Source: Balneolales bacterium (lineage in GTDB: Bacteria > Bacteroidota > Rhodothermia > Balneolales > Natronogracilivirgulaceae). Taken from it: DNA of 10,598 nt. Below, piece by piece: positions 1 to 5,995 of this stretch; the stretch's first letter is position 1, and the number at the start of each line of letters is the position of its first letter. The position numbers and the translations under genes were made by a program. The notes beneath the pieces are model-generated. The model was not told the DNA's origin and searched no databases. It worked only from the letters and a program-made list of their open reading frames with translations. Location of the stretch: assembly GCA_007127665.1 (NCBI GenBank), contig SKYY01000112.1, positions 1 through 10,598 of the forward strand, in the 5' to 3' direction.

Positions 1-2
1 AT

Positions 3-488
3 CTGTCTGCTGATTTGATCAGAAGGATAATTCTTTACCTGAAGATCAGGATGGGTGCGCCTGACAGTATTGCTGAGGAATGTGCCTATCAGGCATTCTC
101 AGATGTCTTCGAAATGATACGTAATGACAGGATTTCAGACAGAAAGTCGATTTTTAAATATTTCCTTACTGCTTCCAGGAATGAGTATCTCAAATTCAAG
201 AAAATTGAACAAAGGACGGATCTAGATCCGTCCTATTCAGAAAACTTTCTGCCAGAGCCCGCTCAGCAACTTCAAAAACTGATTGATGAAGAGCGGCAAA
301 GCCTCTTAAAAAAGTGCATTCAGAAATTATCAGAGGAGAACCGAAGATTTATCCTCACTTTTTTTTCTTCTTCCTCAATAAACCTCTTGGAAGTTTCAAA
401 AAAGTTCAACTTCTCCTATGCAAAAACACGAACTCTCAAGACCAGAATCATGCAGGAGCTACAGAAGTGCGTGGAAAAAAGCAAATAA
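3..488 (+). CDS. ECF-like RNA polymerase sigma factor, 5' end cut by window
   Basis: Sigma factors direct RNA polymerase to particular promoters. The frame is open from the first complete codon (base 3), so the gene very likely starts before the window. The first possible in-window starts are a TTG at 15 and an ATG at 51, neither convincing. The N-terminal part (helices around DSIAEECAYQAFSDVFEMI and SIFKYFLTASRNEYLKF) fits sigma region 2, with the usual acidic stretch followed by a hydrophobic/aromatic helix. The C-terminal part (from about LIDEERQSLLKKCIQKLSEE) fits region 4, ending in a helix-turn-helix (NLLEVSKKF, then SYAKTRTLKTRIMQELQK). The visible 162 codons are close to a normal ECF length of 170-200. 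No anti-sigma gene is adjacent downstream. An 8-T run (359-366) encodes part of a Phe-Phe-Ser4 stretch between regions 2 and 4. The family call is good; the target regulon is unknown. Confidence 0.75.
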   Translation: MSADLIRRIILYLKIRMGAPDSIAEECAYQAFSDVFEMIRNDRISDRKSIFKYFLTASRNEYLKFKKIEQRTDLDPSYSENFLPEPAQQLQKLIDEERQSLLKKCIQKLSEENRRFILTFFSSSSINLLEVSKKFNFSYAKTRTLKTRIMQELQKCVEKSK

Positions 489-502
489 TTACAACTTTTT
501 TC
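474..502 (+). terminator. AT-rich terminator-like hairpin after the sigma gene
   Basis: GAAAAAAG (474-481) is a perfect reverse complement of CTTTTTTC (495-502), with a 13-nt loop that contains the sigma factor stop codon (486-488). The T-run belongs to the 3' arm instead of following a GC-rich stem, so this would be a weak terminator. It sits just upstream of the cold-shock promoter, where one would be expected. Confidence 0.3.
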
Positions 503-509
503 AAATTCG

Positions 510-538
510 TTGCGAATCTTAAAGGAAAAAGTTATAAT
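510..538 (+). promoter_or_regulatory. sigma70-like promoter of the cold-shock gene
   Basis: TTGCGA (510-515, 4 of 6 matches to TTGACA) and a perfect TATAAT (533-538) are separated by exactly 17 nt. Transcription would start near 545, giving a leader of about 100 nt before the cold-shock ATG at 645. The match is read directly from sequence; its use by the host polymerase is inference, because Bacteroidota often use a different -7/-33 consensus. Confidence 0.55.
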
Positions 539-544
539 CACTAC

Positions 545-644
545 AGGCATCATTTTTCAGTTATTCTACTCCTATAGAGCCGGAACCTGATCAATTGAAT
601 GCTCTGGGAAGCAATTTTTTAAAAACTAAGGAGTTTCAGAAGTT
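545..644 (+). promoter_or_regulatory. cold-shock gene leader with SD-sequestering helix
   Basis: The leader can fold so that ACTCCT (568-573) pairs with AGGAGT (629-634), which covers the SD (TAAGGAG, 627-633). Inside it lies a second helix, AGAGC (576-580) with GCTCT (601-605). cspA-family leaders are known for temperature-dependent folding, so this could be an RNA thermoswitch that controls translation. The pairing is seen in the sequence; the regulation is inference. The SD is about 11 nt from the ATG, which is rather far. Confidence 0.4.
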
Positions 645-857
645 ATGTCAGAAGAAAGAGAATCCGGTGTCGTAAAGTGGTTCAACGGTGCCAAAGGTTA
701 TGGTTTTATCAGCCGTGAAAGCGGCGAAGATTTATTTGTCCATTTCAGCGAAATTCAATCGGAAGGATACCGGGTATTGAATGAGGGTGAAAAAGTTGAA
801 TTTACTGTCGCTGAAAGTGAAAAAGGCCTGCAAGCCAAAGAAGTGGTAAAAGTGTAA
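645..857 (+). CDS. cold-shock domain protein (CspA family)
   Basis: A small single-stranded nucleic-acid-binding protein that acts in the cytoplasm as an RNA chaperone, melting secondary structure in mRNA at low temperature or under stress. At 70 residues it is one complete cold-shock domain with nothing added, the normal family length. The start GVVKWFNGAKGYGFI carries the RNP1 motif (KGYGFI, about residues 17-22), and LFVHFSEI carries RNP2 (about 30-37). These supply the aromatic residues that stack on bases. The ATG is preceded by TAAGGAG (627-633). The gene is monocistronic in appearance, with its own promoter (510-538), a structured leader, and a hairpin that overlaps its stop codon. Csp paralogues differ little, so the exact one (cspA, cspC, cspE and so on) cannot be assigned. 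Confidence 0.95.
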   Translation: MSEERESGVVKWFNGAKGYGFISRESGEDLFVHFSEIQSEGYRVLNEGEKVEFTVAESEKGLQAKEVVKV

Positions 858-890
858 CGCCTGTAAAGGTCTCTTTTACCCTGCTTTTTT
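845..890 (+). terminator. rho-independent-like terminator of the cold-shock gene
   Basis: GGTAAAAG (845-852) pairs perfectly with CTTTTACC (873-880). The 20-nt loop contains the stop codon (855-857). A run of six T (885-890) follows after four bases. A shorter alternative, GTAAAG (863-868) with TTTTAC, overlaps it. The stem is AT-rich, so strength is uncertain. Confidence 0.45.
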
Positions 891-893
891 ACT

Positions 894-924
894 TTGACTC
901 TGATAAAGCATCGGCGTTTATAAT
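894..924 (+). promoter_or_regulatory. sigma70-like promoter before the structured RNA and M20 gene
   Basis: TTGACT (894-899, 5 of 6) and TATAAT (919-924, 6 of 6) are separated by 19 nt, a little wider than the ideal 17. The start site would fall near 930-931, at the first bases of the candidate RNA structure and about 187 nt before the M20 ATG. Confidence 0.45.
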
Positions 925-927
925 ACT

Positions 928-1078
928 GTAACCGCATGTAGTCTCTATTCTATGGACTACGTGCCCTGGTTCGGTTCTGTACCTTGGGTATAGTTTCAAA
1001 ACTATGCCTCTATGGGCTGATATGCCTTTTATCGAATAAAAGTAACTTCAGTCCACTCCCAATACGCAGACGGTTTAC
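928..1078 (+). ncRNA. candidate structured RNA or long structured leader, unassigned
   Basis: Four helices can be drawn without conflict. An outer helix pairs GTAACCG (928-934) with CGGTTtAC (1071-1078, one bulged T). It encloses 935-943 with 955-963 (9 bp, one G-U), 987-995 with 1000-1008 (8-9 bp, one G-U), and CTTTTAT (1026-1032) with ATAAAAG (1036-1042). A weaker GCCC/GGGC (963-966 with 1014-1017) could close the second hairpin. A competing pair, GGACT (954-958) with AGTCC (1050-1054), would disrupt the first hairpin, as in a switch. No long ORF is seen here. No clear terminator precedes the M20 ATG at 1118, so it may be a leader rather than a free RNA. It matches no riboswitch, tmRNA, SRP or RNase P core motif that I recognise. 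Confidence 0.35.
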
Positions 1079-1117
1079 TCTCCGAAGGCTGCATCTCGAA
1101 GCACTTCCTGATTTTGT

Positions 1118-2596
1118 ATGATTTATACCATAGCTGGCATAGGACTCTTGTTTCTTTTATTTGTTGCTGTTCTTCTTTTTAGAACAATGAGATATACCAG
1201 GCATCATGGAGAGAAAAACAGATTGCTTCCCGAGGATTTAGATATCGATGAAGCCGCCGAACGCCTGAGTGAAGCGATTAGCTATGAGACAATCTCTTCA
1301 CAAACCCCGAATGATTTCAACAAAGACGCTTTTCTTCAGATGCACCGCTTTTTTGAGAGTGCATTCCCCCACATTCATCTGAAACTCAAAAAAGAAATTG
1401 TTAATCAATACAGCCTGCTCTATACATGGACCGGAAAAAAACCGGAATTGAAACCGGTAATGTATACTTGCCACATTGATGTTGTCCCCATCGAACCCGG
1501 AACAGAAAAAGACTGGAAGCATCCGCCTTTTGAGGGTAGAATTGCGGAAGGGTACATCTGGGGCAGGGGAGCAATGGATGTTCAGGGTGGCGTACTGGCA
1601 ATTATGGAGGCTGTAGAGCATCTTATTCAAGCGGGATTCGAACCTGAACGCACCATATATCTTGGATTTGGACACGATGAGGAAATTGACGGACATAAAG
1701 GAGCATATGCTATTGGCAAGCTTCTGGAAAACAGGAATGTGGAACTTGAATTCCTTTTGGATGAAGGTACTCCTATTGTTCATGATCTGCTTCCGGATAT
1801 TCCCAATCCGGTAGCCCTGGTGGCCGTGGCTGAAAAAGGATACCTGAGCCTTGAACTGTCAACAATTGCTGAAGGTGGACACTCATCGGTTCCTCAAGGA
1901 CTTACCTCAATAGCAGTGCTCAGCGAGGCGATTCACAAACTGGAAAACAATCCCATCAAGGGAAAGGTAGATGGACTTGTCAAACGAACAATGGAGGCGA
2001 TAGGCCCACAAATGCCCCTCCCTTACCGGGTCGTAATGGCTAATTTGTGGCTTTTCGGAGGATTGGTAAAACGTGAACTCAGCCGCATGCCGGCAACCAA
2101 AGCGGCAATGAGTACGACCATAGCAACTACCATTTTTGAATCGGGAATTAAAGAGAACGTACTTCCAACTCAGGCACGGGCCATCGTGAATTTCAGGATC
2201 CATCCAAACGATACCATAGAAAGCGTCAAGGAGCATGTTGAAAATGCAATAAACGACCCGAGAGTGGAAATCAGGGAATTAGATGGCTCTATAAATCCTT
2301 CAAATGTTTCTGACCTGGACCAGCCAGCCTATAAAATGCTCAGAAAAACCATAAAAAAAGTGTTTCCGGAAGTGGTTGTGGCTCCAACTCTTATGGTAGG
2401 TGCCACCGATGCCCGCCACTATTCAGGCCTGACCTCTAATATCTACAGGTTTATTCCCCTCAGAGCCGATGAAAGTGACCTGGACCGTGTTCACGGAACG
2501 AATGAACGGTTGTCCAAACATAACTACCATGAGATGATATTCTTTTACTCACAACTGATAAAGCGATCTGCCGCTTCACTCGAAAAGTTTAGCTGA
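1118..2596 (+). CDS. membrane-anchored M20 family metallopeptidase/amidohydrolase (PM20D1-like)
   Basis: A zinc-dependent hydrolase of peptide or N-acyl amino acid bonds. Residues 3-22 form one hydrophobic N-terminal anchor, followed by RTMRYTRHH. The position of the positive charges suggests a cytoplasmic face, but topology is not certain. M20 motifs are complete: TCHIDVV (His119, Asp121), GRGAMD (Asp154, bridging ligand), GHDEEID (Glu188 base, Glu189 ligand), DEG (Asp215), GGHSS (His255, dimerisation domain), and VHGTNE near the C-terminus (His459). The anchor, the LPEDLDIDEAAERLSEAI start and the length of 492 residues resemble PM20D1/carboxypeptidase S more than short DapE- or ArgE-type enzymes. 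There is no SD before the ATG; it is chosen because it opens the hydrophobic segment. The PIG-L gene follows after 4 nt, so the two are probably co-transcribed. The substrate is unknown. Confidence 0.88.
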   Translation: MIYTIAGIGLLFLLFVAVLLFRTMRYTRHHGEKNRLLPEDLDIDEAAERLSEAISYETISSQTPNDFNKDAFLQMHRFFESAFPHIHLKLKKEIVNQYSLLYTWTGKKPELKPVMYTCHIDVVPIEPGTEKDWKHPPFEGRIAEGYIWGRGAMDVQGGVLAIMEAVEHLIQAGFEPERTIYLGFGHDEEIDGHKGAYAIGKLLENRNVELEFLLDEGTPIVHDLLPDIPNPVALVAVAEKGYLSLELSTIAEGGHSSVPQGLTSIAVLSEAIHKLENNPIKGKVDGLVKRTMEAIGPQMPLPYRVVMANLWLFGGLVKRELSRMPATKAAMSTTIATTIFESGIKENVLPTQARAIVNFRIHPNDTIESVKEHVENAINDPRVEIRELDGSINPSNVSDLDQPAYKMLRKTIKKVFPEVVVAPTLMVGATDARHYSGLTSNIYRFIPLRADESDLDRVHGTNERLSKHNYHEMIFFYSQLIKRSAASLEKFS

Positions 2597-2600
2597 TCTC

Positions 2601-3314
2601 ATGCGTGTACTCTATATTTTCCCTCATCCCGATGATGAATCTTTCGGACCGGCACCTGCCATAGCTTCTCAGATACGGCAAGGCCACGAGGTCTTTCTTC
2701 TGACATATACGCGCGGAGGCGCGACGAAGGTTCGGCATACGTATAGATACAACATTGAACAGATGGGGAATGTACGGTTCGGCGAAATGCTTGATGTGGC
2801 AAAAGTACTCAGCCTTACAGGTATGACCGTACTTGATTTGCCTGACAGTGGCCTCAAGGAATTGAATCCCATCGAAATGGAGGACATTACGGAACAGCAT
2901 ATACGTTCTGTTGAGCCTGATGTGCTTGTCACATATGCCGTCCACGGTATCAGTGGATTCCACGACCATCTGGTGACACACGCCATTGTGAAAAGAGTCT
3001 TCTGCAAGTTACGCACAGAGTGGATAAAAGCACCAAAAAGACTCGCTCTCTTCACCCTGGCGCCCACAGATATGGAAGAAGGTAAATTCAAATTGCACAC
3101 TTCAACAGATTCGGAAATTGACTGTGCGGTTCCCGTCTCAGTTGAAGATATTCAAAAAGCAGCGGAAGCTCTTGACTGCTACAAGACCTATCAGAAAGTC
3201 ATCAGGGACGCAAAAGTGCTTGAGAGGACTGGTGACACCGTTTATTTTGAGTTTTTTCAGGAAGATTACAATCCGCACGTAAACTCGATTTTTTACGCAC
3301 TCCCTGAAGAGTGA
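2601..3314 (+). CDS. PIG-L/LmbE family deacetylase
   Basis: A zinc-dependent hydrolase of the family that removes acyl groups from N-acetylglucosamine-type sugars (BshB, MshB, PIG-L) or from amides (Mca). The N-terminus VLYIFPHPDDESFG has the signature HPDDE with His9 and Asp12 as zinc ligands and Asp11 as the expected general base. The second site, GFHDHLVTH, supplies the third zinc ligand (probably His123). The fold continues with the usual alternating strands; 237 residues is normal. No signal peptide is seen, so it should be cytoplasmic. It starts 4 nt after the M20 stop. The pairing with an acyl/peptide hydrolase suggests successive steps on one amide-containing substrate, but this is inference. 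It does not look like a typical BshB start (AHPDDVELG), so bacillithiol synthesis is not claimed. Confidence 0.88.
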   Translation: MRVLYIFPHPDDESFGPAPAIASQIRQGHEVFLLTYTRGGATKVRHTYRYNIEQMGNVRFGEMLDVAKVLSLTGMTVLDLPDSGLKELNPIEMEDITEQHIRSVEPDVLVTYAVHGISGFHDHLVTHAIVKRVFCKLRTEWIKAPKRLALFTLAPTDMEEGKFKLHTSTDSEIDCAVPVSVEDIQKAAEALDCYKTYQKVIRDAKVLERTGDTVYFEFFQEDYNPHVNSIFYALPEE

Positions 3315-3331
3315 CAGCCACCCCGCTTTCG

Positions 3332-4270
3332 CTAACGGTTAGTTTCACCGGGCAGGAGGGAAACAAGTGTTTCTCCGTCATGATGGGAGATGCCGACATA
3401 CCAGTTGTCGTCCCATCTCCATGAAACAATATCCCTCTCATGAATGCGCTGGATATGATAATCTGAATCCCTGATGCAGTACGCCTTGGCTTCAGCGCTT
3501 CTGGAAAGATATTTTTTCATGTCGGGTATGTGAAATGCGAATATATATATGATGTCGTTGTCATCGACCTTGTACTCAAAAAGCGGGGTATGATAGTCAG
3601 GAAGCAGCTCGGATTGTACAACGCCGGCCAGTTCGATGTTCTGAAGCTCCGGAATGGCATAGTCATTTTGAAACATACTTACAATTTCGACGCGGAGATC
3701 CGCTTCTGTTCCGGACGCCAAATCAGGTTCAATAAGCTGTCCGCCGTGCTGGACAAAGAACTGATAAACATGTGATTCCACCGCAGGAAGGGCCGTGGAA
3801 TCCGCCTGCAAGTTTGCACTATATTCAGAAAAAATGTTGAATAAATAGACGAACAGGGTAAAAAGGATAAGTGCCGCCAAACCCAGGGATATCTTGATAA
3901 ATGAGCTGGGTTGTTTCCGGCGCTGCTCTTCCATTGGTGCAGACCTTGAGTCGTGTTCCGTCCCAAACCCGAATCCTTGCTTTGCATAAATATCACTACC
4001 TGAATCAAGTTCGGCCCCGGCATTGCTTTCACTGCCGATGGAGGCAATGGTTTGGATAATCTTCTCTCTCAAATCATCAGGAGCAGGATTAAACTCGCAT
4101 TTTTGCTTGACGAGCTGCTTCAGCCATATTTCTTCTTCATAATATTGCTTTACAGCCGGATTTTTCTCCAAAAATGCAAAGAAAGTTTCTATCTCCGCTT
4201 CTGATGCCTCCCCGTCTGCTACCGGAGTGACCATCTGATATGCTTCTTCTAAACTGAGCTCTTTAGCCAT
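3332..4270 (-). CDS. anti-sigma-factor-like single-pass membrane protein
   Basis: No enzyme motif is present. From the ATG at 4270 (312 residues), the N-terminal part (to about residue 75) is acidic and helical. It includes a TPVADGEASEAEIETFFAFL stretch and a following Lys-rich helix, like the sigma-binding region of anti-sigma factors. A low-complexity linker leads to one membrane segment (about 124-146, ISLGLAALILFTLFVYLF), then a domain of about 165 residues predicted outside the cytoplasm. The His-x3-Cys-x2-Cys zinc motif of ZAS/zf-HC2 anti-sigma factors is absent. A TTG at 4306 would add 12 residues; the ATG is preferred because the 12 extra residues look unlike a leader and overlap an inverted repeat. 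No sigma gene is adjacent; the nearest is at the left end of the window, about 3 kb away. It converges on the PIG-L gene with 17 nt between stops. The anti-sigma role is inference. Confidence 0.55.
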   Translation of the reverse strand: MAKELSLEEAYQMVTPVADGEASEAEIETFFAFLEKNPAVKQYYEEEIWLKQLVKQKCEFNPAPDDLREKIIQTIASIGSESNAGAELDSGSDIYAKQGFGFGTEHDSRSAPMEEQRRKQPSSFIKISLGLAALILFTLFVYLFNIFSEYSANLQADSTALPAVESHVYQFFVQHGGQLIEPDLASGTEADLRVEIVSMFQNDYAIPELQNIELAGVVQSELLPDYHTPLFEYKVDDNDIIYIFAFHIPDMKKYLSRSAEAKAYCIRDSDYHIQRIHERDIVSWRWDDNWYVGISHHDGETLVSLLPGETNR

Positions 4271-4291
4271 TGCTGGTGAGTGGCATATGTG

Positions 4292-4307
4292 TTTGCCTGA
4301 CGGCAAA
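4292..4307 (-). promoter_or_regulatory. perfect inverted repeat upstream of the anti-sigma-like gene
   Basis: TTTGCC (4292-4297) and GGCAAA (4302-4307) form a perfect 6-bp inverted repeat with a 4-nt spacer (TGAC), about 22 nt before the ATG. If the -10-like GATAAT on the minus strand (complement of 4315-4320) is used, transcription starts near 4308. This repeat would then form a hairpin at the very 5' end of the mRNA, or act as an operator at +1. Confidence 0.35.
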
Positions 4308-4330
4308 TGTGTACATTATCAATTTTGGAA

Positions 4331-4356
4331 GAACCTTGTGCCTTCTCACAAAGTTC
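4331..4356 (-). promoter_or_regulatory. 26-bp inverted repeat in the divergent promoter region
   Basis: Arms GAACCTTGTG (4331-4340) and CACAAAGTTC (4347-4356) are inverse complements at 9 of 10 positions, with a 6-nt spacer. A site of this size fits a dimeric repressor or activator. It would cover the -35 area of a minus-strand promoter with its -10 at 4315-4320. It lies 115 nt from the plus-strand ATG at 4471, so it could affect both genes. There is no T-run on either strand typical of a terminator. Confidence 0.4.
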
Positions 4357-4470
4357 CATATTTGTTTGCGGATTTATCACTTAATCTGAAAATTTGTACC
4401 TTATTGCCCGGTTGTGTCATTTTCTACCGAATCAGTCACTTTTTAAGATTTTTTTTAACTGCCCCATCCC

Positions 4471-5256
4471 ATGATTGTAACAGGCATAAAAACGACTCCC
4501 TTCCTTTTTTTTATTGTAATCTTGCTGGTTGGATCTCCTTCCCGCTCGCAGGTCATAAATGTAGAGACCCACAGAGTGGAAGTTGATACATTGCAGAAAG
4601 TTTCAGGTGGGTTTGGAGCTGGTCTGGATATATCCAAGAACACTTCACAGATCTTACGCTTGAGAAACTCAGCGGATCTGAGATACATCACGAGAAAGCA
4701 TGAGTTTCTTGTTTTGGGAAGAAATAACTTTTTGCGCGTGGAAGGCAGCAATGTGCTTAATGACGGTTTCATCCATCTGAGAACGGTCTTGAATCGAAAT
4801 AGCAGTATCGCTCCGGAACTCTTTGTTCAGGCACAGTATAATCTTGATTGGGGTATGAAAAGAAGGGGACTGATTGGATCGGCAATGCGTATCCGCTTTG
4901 TTCAGACAGAGCATATTATGGCTTTTGCAAGCACAGGCCTCATGATTGAAAACGAAATCTGGCAGGACGTTGACAAATCCATGAGAGACGAAAGGACCCT
5001 GCTCAAGTCTACTACCAGTATAAACGTAAGAGGCAGCATTACCGAAAATCTGGATATTGCGGCAATAAGCTACTATCAGGCCCGCCCGGATAAATTCTTC
5101 AAACCGCGTTTTACCTCAGATTGGCAGCTAAGATTCCGAATCTCTGAAAACCTGCGTTTTGTTTTTCAATTCGTCAGTACTTATGACTCCGATCCGCCCT
5201 TCAGTTCATCTGATTTCATTTATCAACTTAGTAACATGATAGAAGTCAGGTTTTAA
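4471..5256 (+). CDS. DUF481-like outer-membrane beta-barrel protein
   Basis: Likely an outer-membrane protein of unknown function. A signal peptide is clear: short basic start, hydrophobic core FLFFIVILLV (11-20), and cleavage expected near SRS/Q (26-27). The mature part is built of alternating polar and hydrophobic residues in short strands (for example RLRNSADLRYIT, FIHLRTVLNRNS, SAMRIRFVQTEHIMAF, WQLRFRISENLRFVFQFVSTY). It ends in Phe, the usual C-terminal signal for the barrel-assembly machinery. Length (261) and strand pattern resemble DUF481 barrels found in FCB bacteria. No catalytic motif is seen. The ATG is chosen because it directly opens the signal peptide; there is no SD. It diverges from the anti-sigma-like gene and stands alone. 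The family name is moderately sure, the barrel prediction surer. Confidence 0.7.
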   Translation: MIVTGIKTTPFLFFIVILLVGSPSRSQVINVETHRVEVDTLQKVSGGFGAGLDISKNTSQILRLRNSADLRYITRKHEFLVLGRNNFLRVEGSNVLNDGFIHLRTVLNRNSSIAPELFVQAQYNLDWGMKRRGLIGSAMRIRFVQTEHIMAFASTGLMIENEIWQDVDKSMRDERTLLKSTTSINVRGSITENLDIAAISYYQARPDKFFKPRFTSDWQLRFRISENLRFVFQFVSTYDSDPPFSSSDFIYQLSNMIEVRF

Positions 5257-5456
5257 ACGTTACTGTCAGATCCGATGTTTAAATGAATCCCTTTTACAAA
5301 CACCGATAAACTGATCAGCACCGGTAAAAAGCCCATGACCCGCAAAAATATGTAAGAAACCTCTCTTGCGAAGCATCTGGCTATACAGCGTGTCACAATA
5401 TCCATAACCGGAGCGACCGTTTTTCACATACCCCATGAACCCCAAAAAAACAACAC
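5257..5456. other. intergenic region with a spaced direct repeat
   Basis: This 200-nt spacer has no convincing gene, promoter or terminator. It contains CACCGATAAA (5301-5310) and CACCGGTAAA (5319-5328), a direct repeat with one mismatch. The two copies flank an exact 8-bp palindrome, CTGATCAG (5311-5318). This could be a binding site for a regulator of the downstream thioredoxin-dsbD pair, but it lies about 130 nt from the start codon. Confidence 0.3.
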
Positions 5457-5969
5457 ATGCCTTTACGAATAGTTATACTGCTGCTTGTATCTACACTTGC
5501 TATTTCCTGCTCCTCAGACAGTGATGCGTCAGAGAGCCAGGCAACTGAACCGGAACAAGATTTCTGGGTCAGCCTGGAAGAGGCGCAGCACCAGGCCCTG
5601 GACAAAGGCAGGTACATTCTGTTGGATGTGTATACAGAGTGGTGCGGTTTCTGTCGCCGTATGATCCGGGAAACCTATGCCGACAAAAGGGTGCAGGAGG
5701 CTCTTGATCAGTACTTCTATCCTGTTCGGATTGATGCCGAGTCTTCACGCACGGTTGCATTTCAGGGCGAGTCGTATACAATGCAGGACCTTGCTCTTGC
5801 ATTTGGGGTGCAATCCTTCCCAACTACGATCTTTCTGAATCCCCAAGGTGAACCTGTTGCGCTTCAGCCAGGTTTCATAGAGGCGGAAAGATTTCACAAA
5901 ATGCTCTCTTTCGTAGGTAGTGAGAGTTATCGCAACCAGACATTTCAGCAGTATTCCCAAAACAACTGA
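5457..5969 (+). CDS. thioredoxin-fold lipoprotein
   Basis: A periplasm-facing thiol reductase or oxidoreductase anchored by a lipid. Residues 1-17 form a lipoprotein signal peptide ending LAISC, so Cys18 should be lipidated; an acidic/Ser-rich linker follows. The thioredoxin domain has the active site WCGFC (Cys63, Cys66) and the cis-proline loop SFPTTIF (Pro122). The spacing and the VYTEWCGFCRRM context are like the thioredoxin_7 / DUF255-type domains that often accompany DsbD. Length 170 is normal. The ATG is chosen because it directly precedes the hydrophobic core; an upstream ATG at 5435 is out of frame. The dsbD ATG follows 26 nt after the stop, so the two are probably one operon, with DsbD keeping this protein reduced. 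The client proteins cannot be deduced. Confidence 0.85.
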   Translation: MPLRIVILLLVSTLAISCSSDSDASESQATEPEQDFWVSLEEAQHQALDKGRYILLDVYTEWCGFCRRMIRETYADKRVQEALDQYFYPVRIDAESSRTVAFQGESYTMQDLALAFGVQSFPTTIFLNPQGEPVALQPGFIEAERFHKMLSFVGSESYRNQTFQQYSQNN

Positions 5970-5995
5970 TAACTTTTTTGCAACGCAACGCACCA

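Noticed and set aside
314..577. 87-codon frame overlapping the 3' end of the sigma gene
   Set aside because: It has no SD, its Phe-run comes from the T8 tract, and it runs through the cold-shock promoter; it looks like a shadow frame.
968..983. GGTTCG next to possible short stems, like a tRNA T-arm
   Set aside because: No acceptor stem, anticodon arm or CCA region can be built around it.
1079..1100. CTCTCCGAAGG resembles the CCGAAGG core of a glycine riboswitch
   Set aside because: The 5' GGAGAGA part and the rest of the aptamer consensus are absent; only a 7-base match remains.
1298..1783. 161-codon open frame on the minus strand inside the M20 gene
   Set aside because: It is antisense to the conserved catalytic region and has composition typical of a shadow frame.
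3332..3342. CTAACGGTTAG palindrome at the end of the anti-sigma-like gene
   Set aside because: It is short, has a one-base centre, and includes coding bases and a stop codon; chance is likely.
4287..4586. 99-codon plus-strand frame over the divergent promoter region
   Set aside because: It covers the inverted repeats and overlaps the signal-peptide start of the barrel gene in another frame; no domain is visible.
5289..5332. CTTTTAC ... GTAAAAAG as a terminator of the barrel gene
   Set aside because: The stem needs a bulge, has a long loop and is not followed by a T-run.
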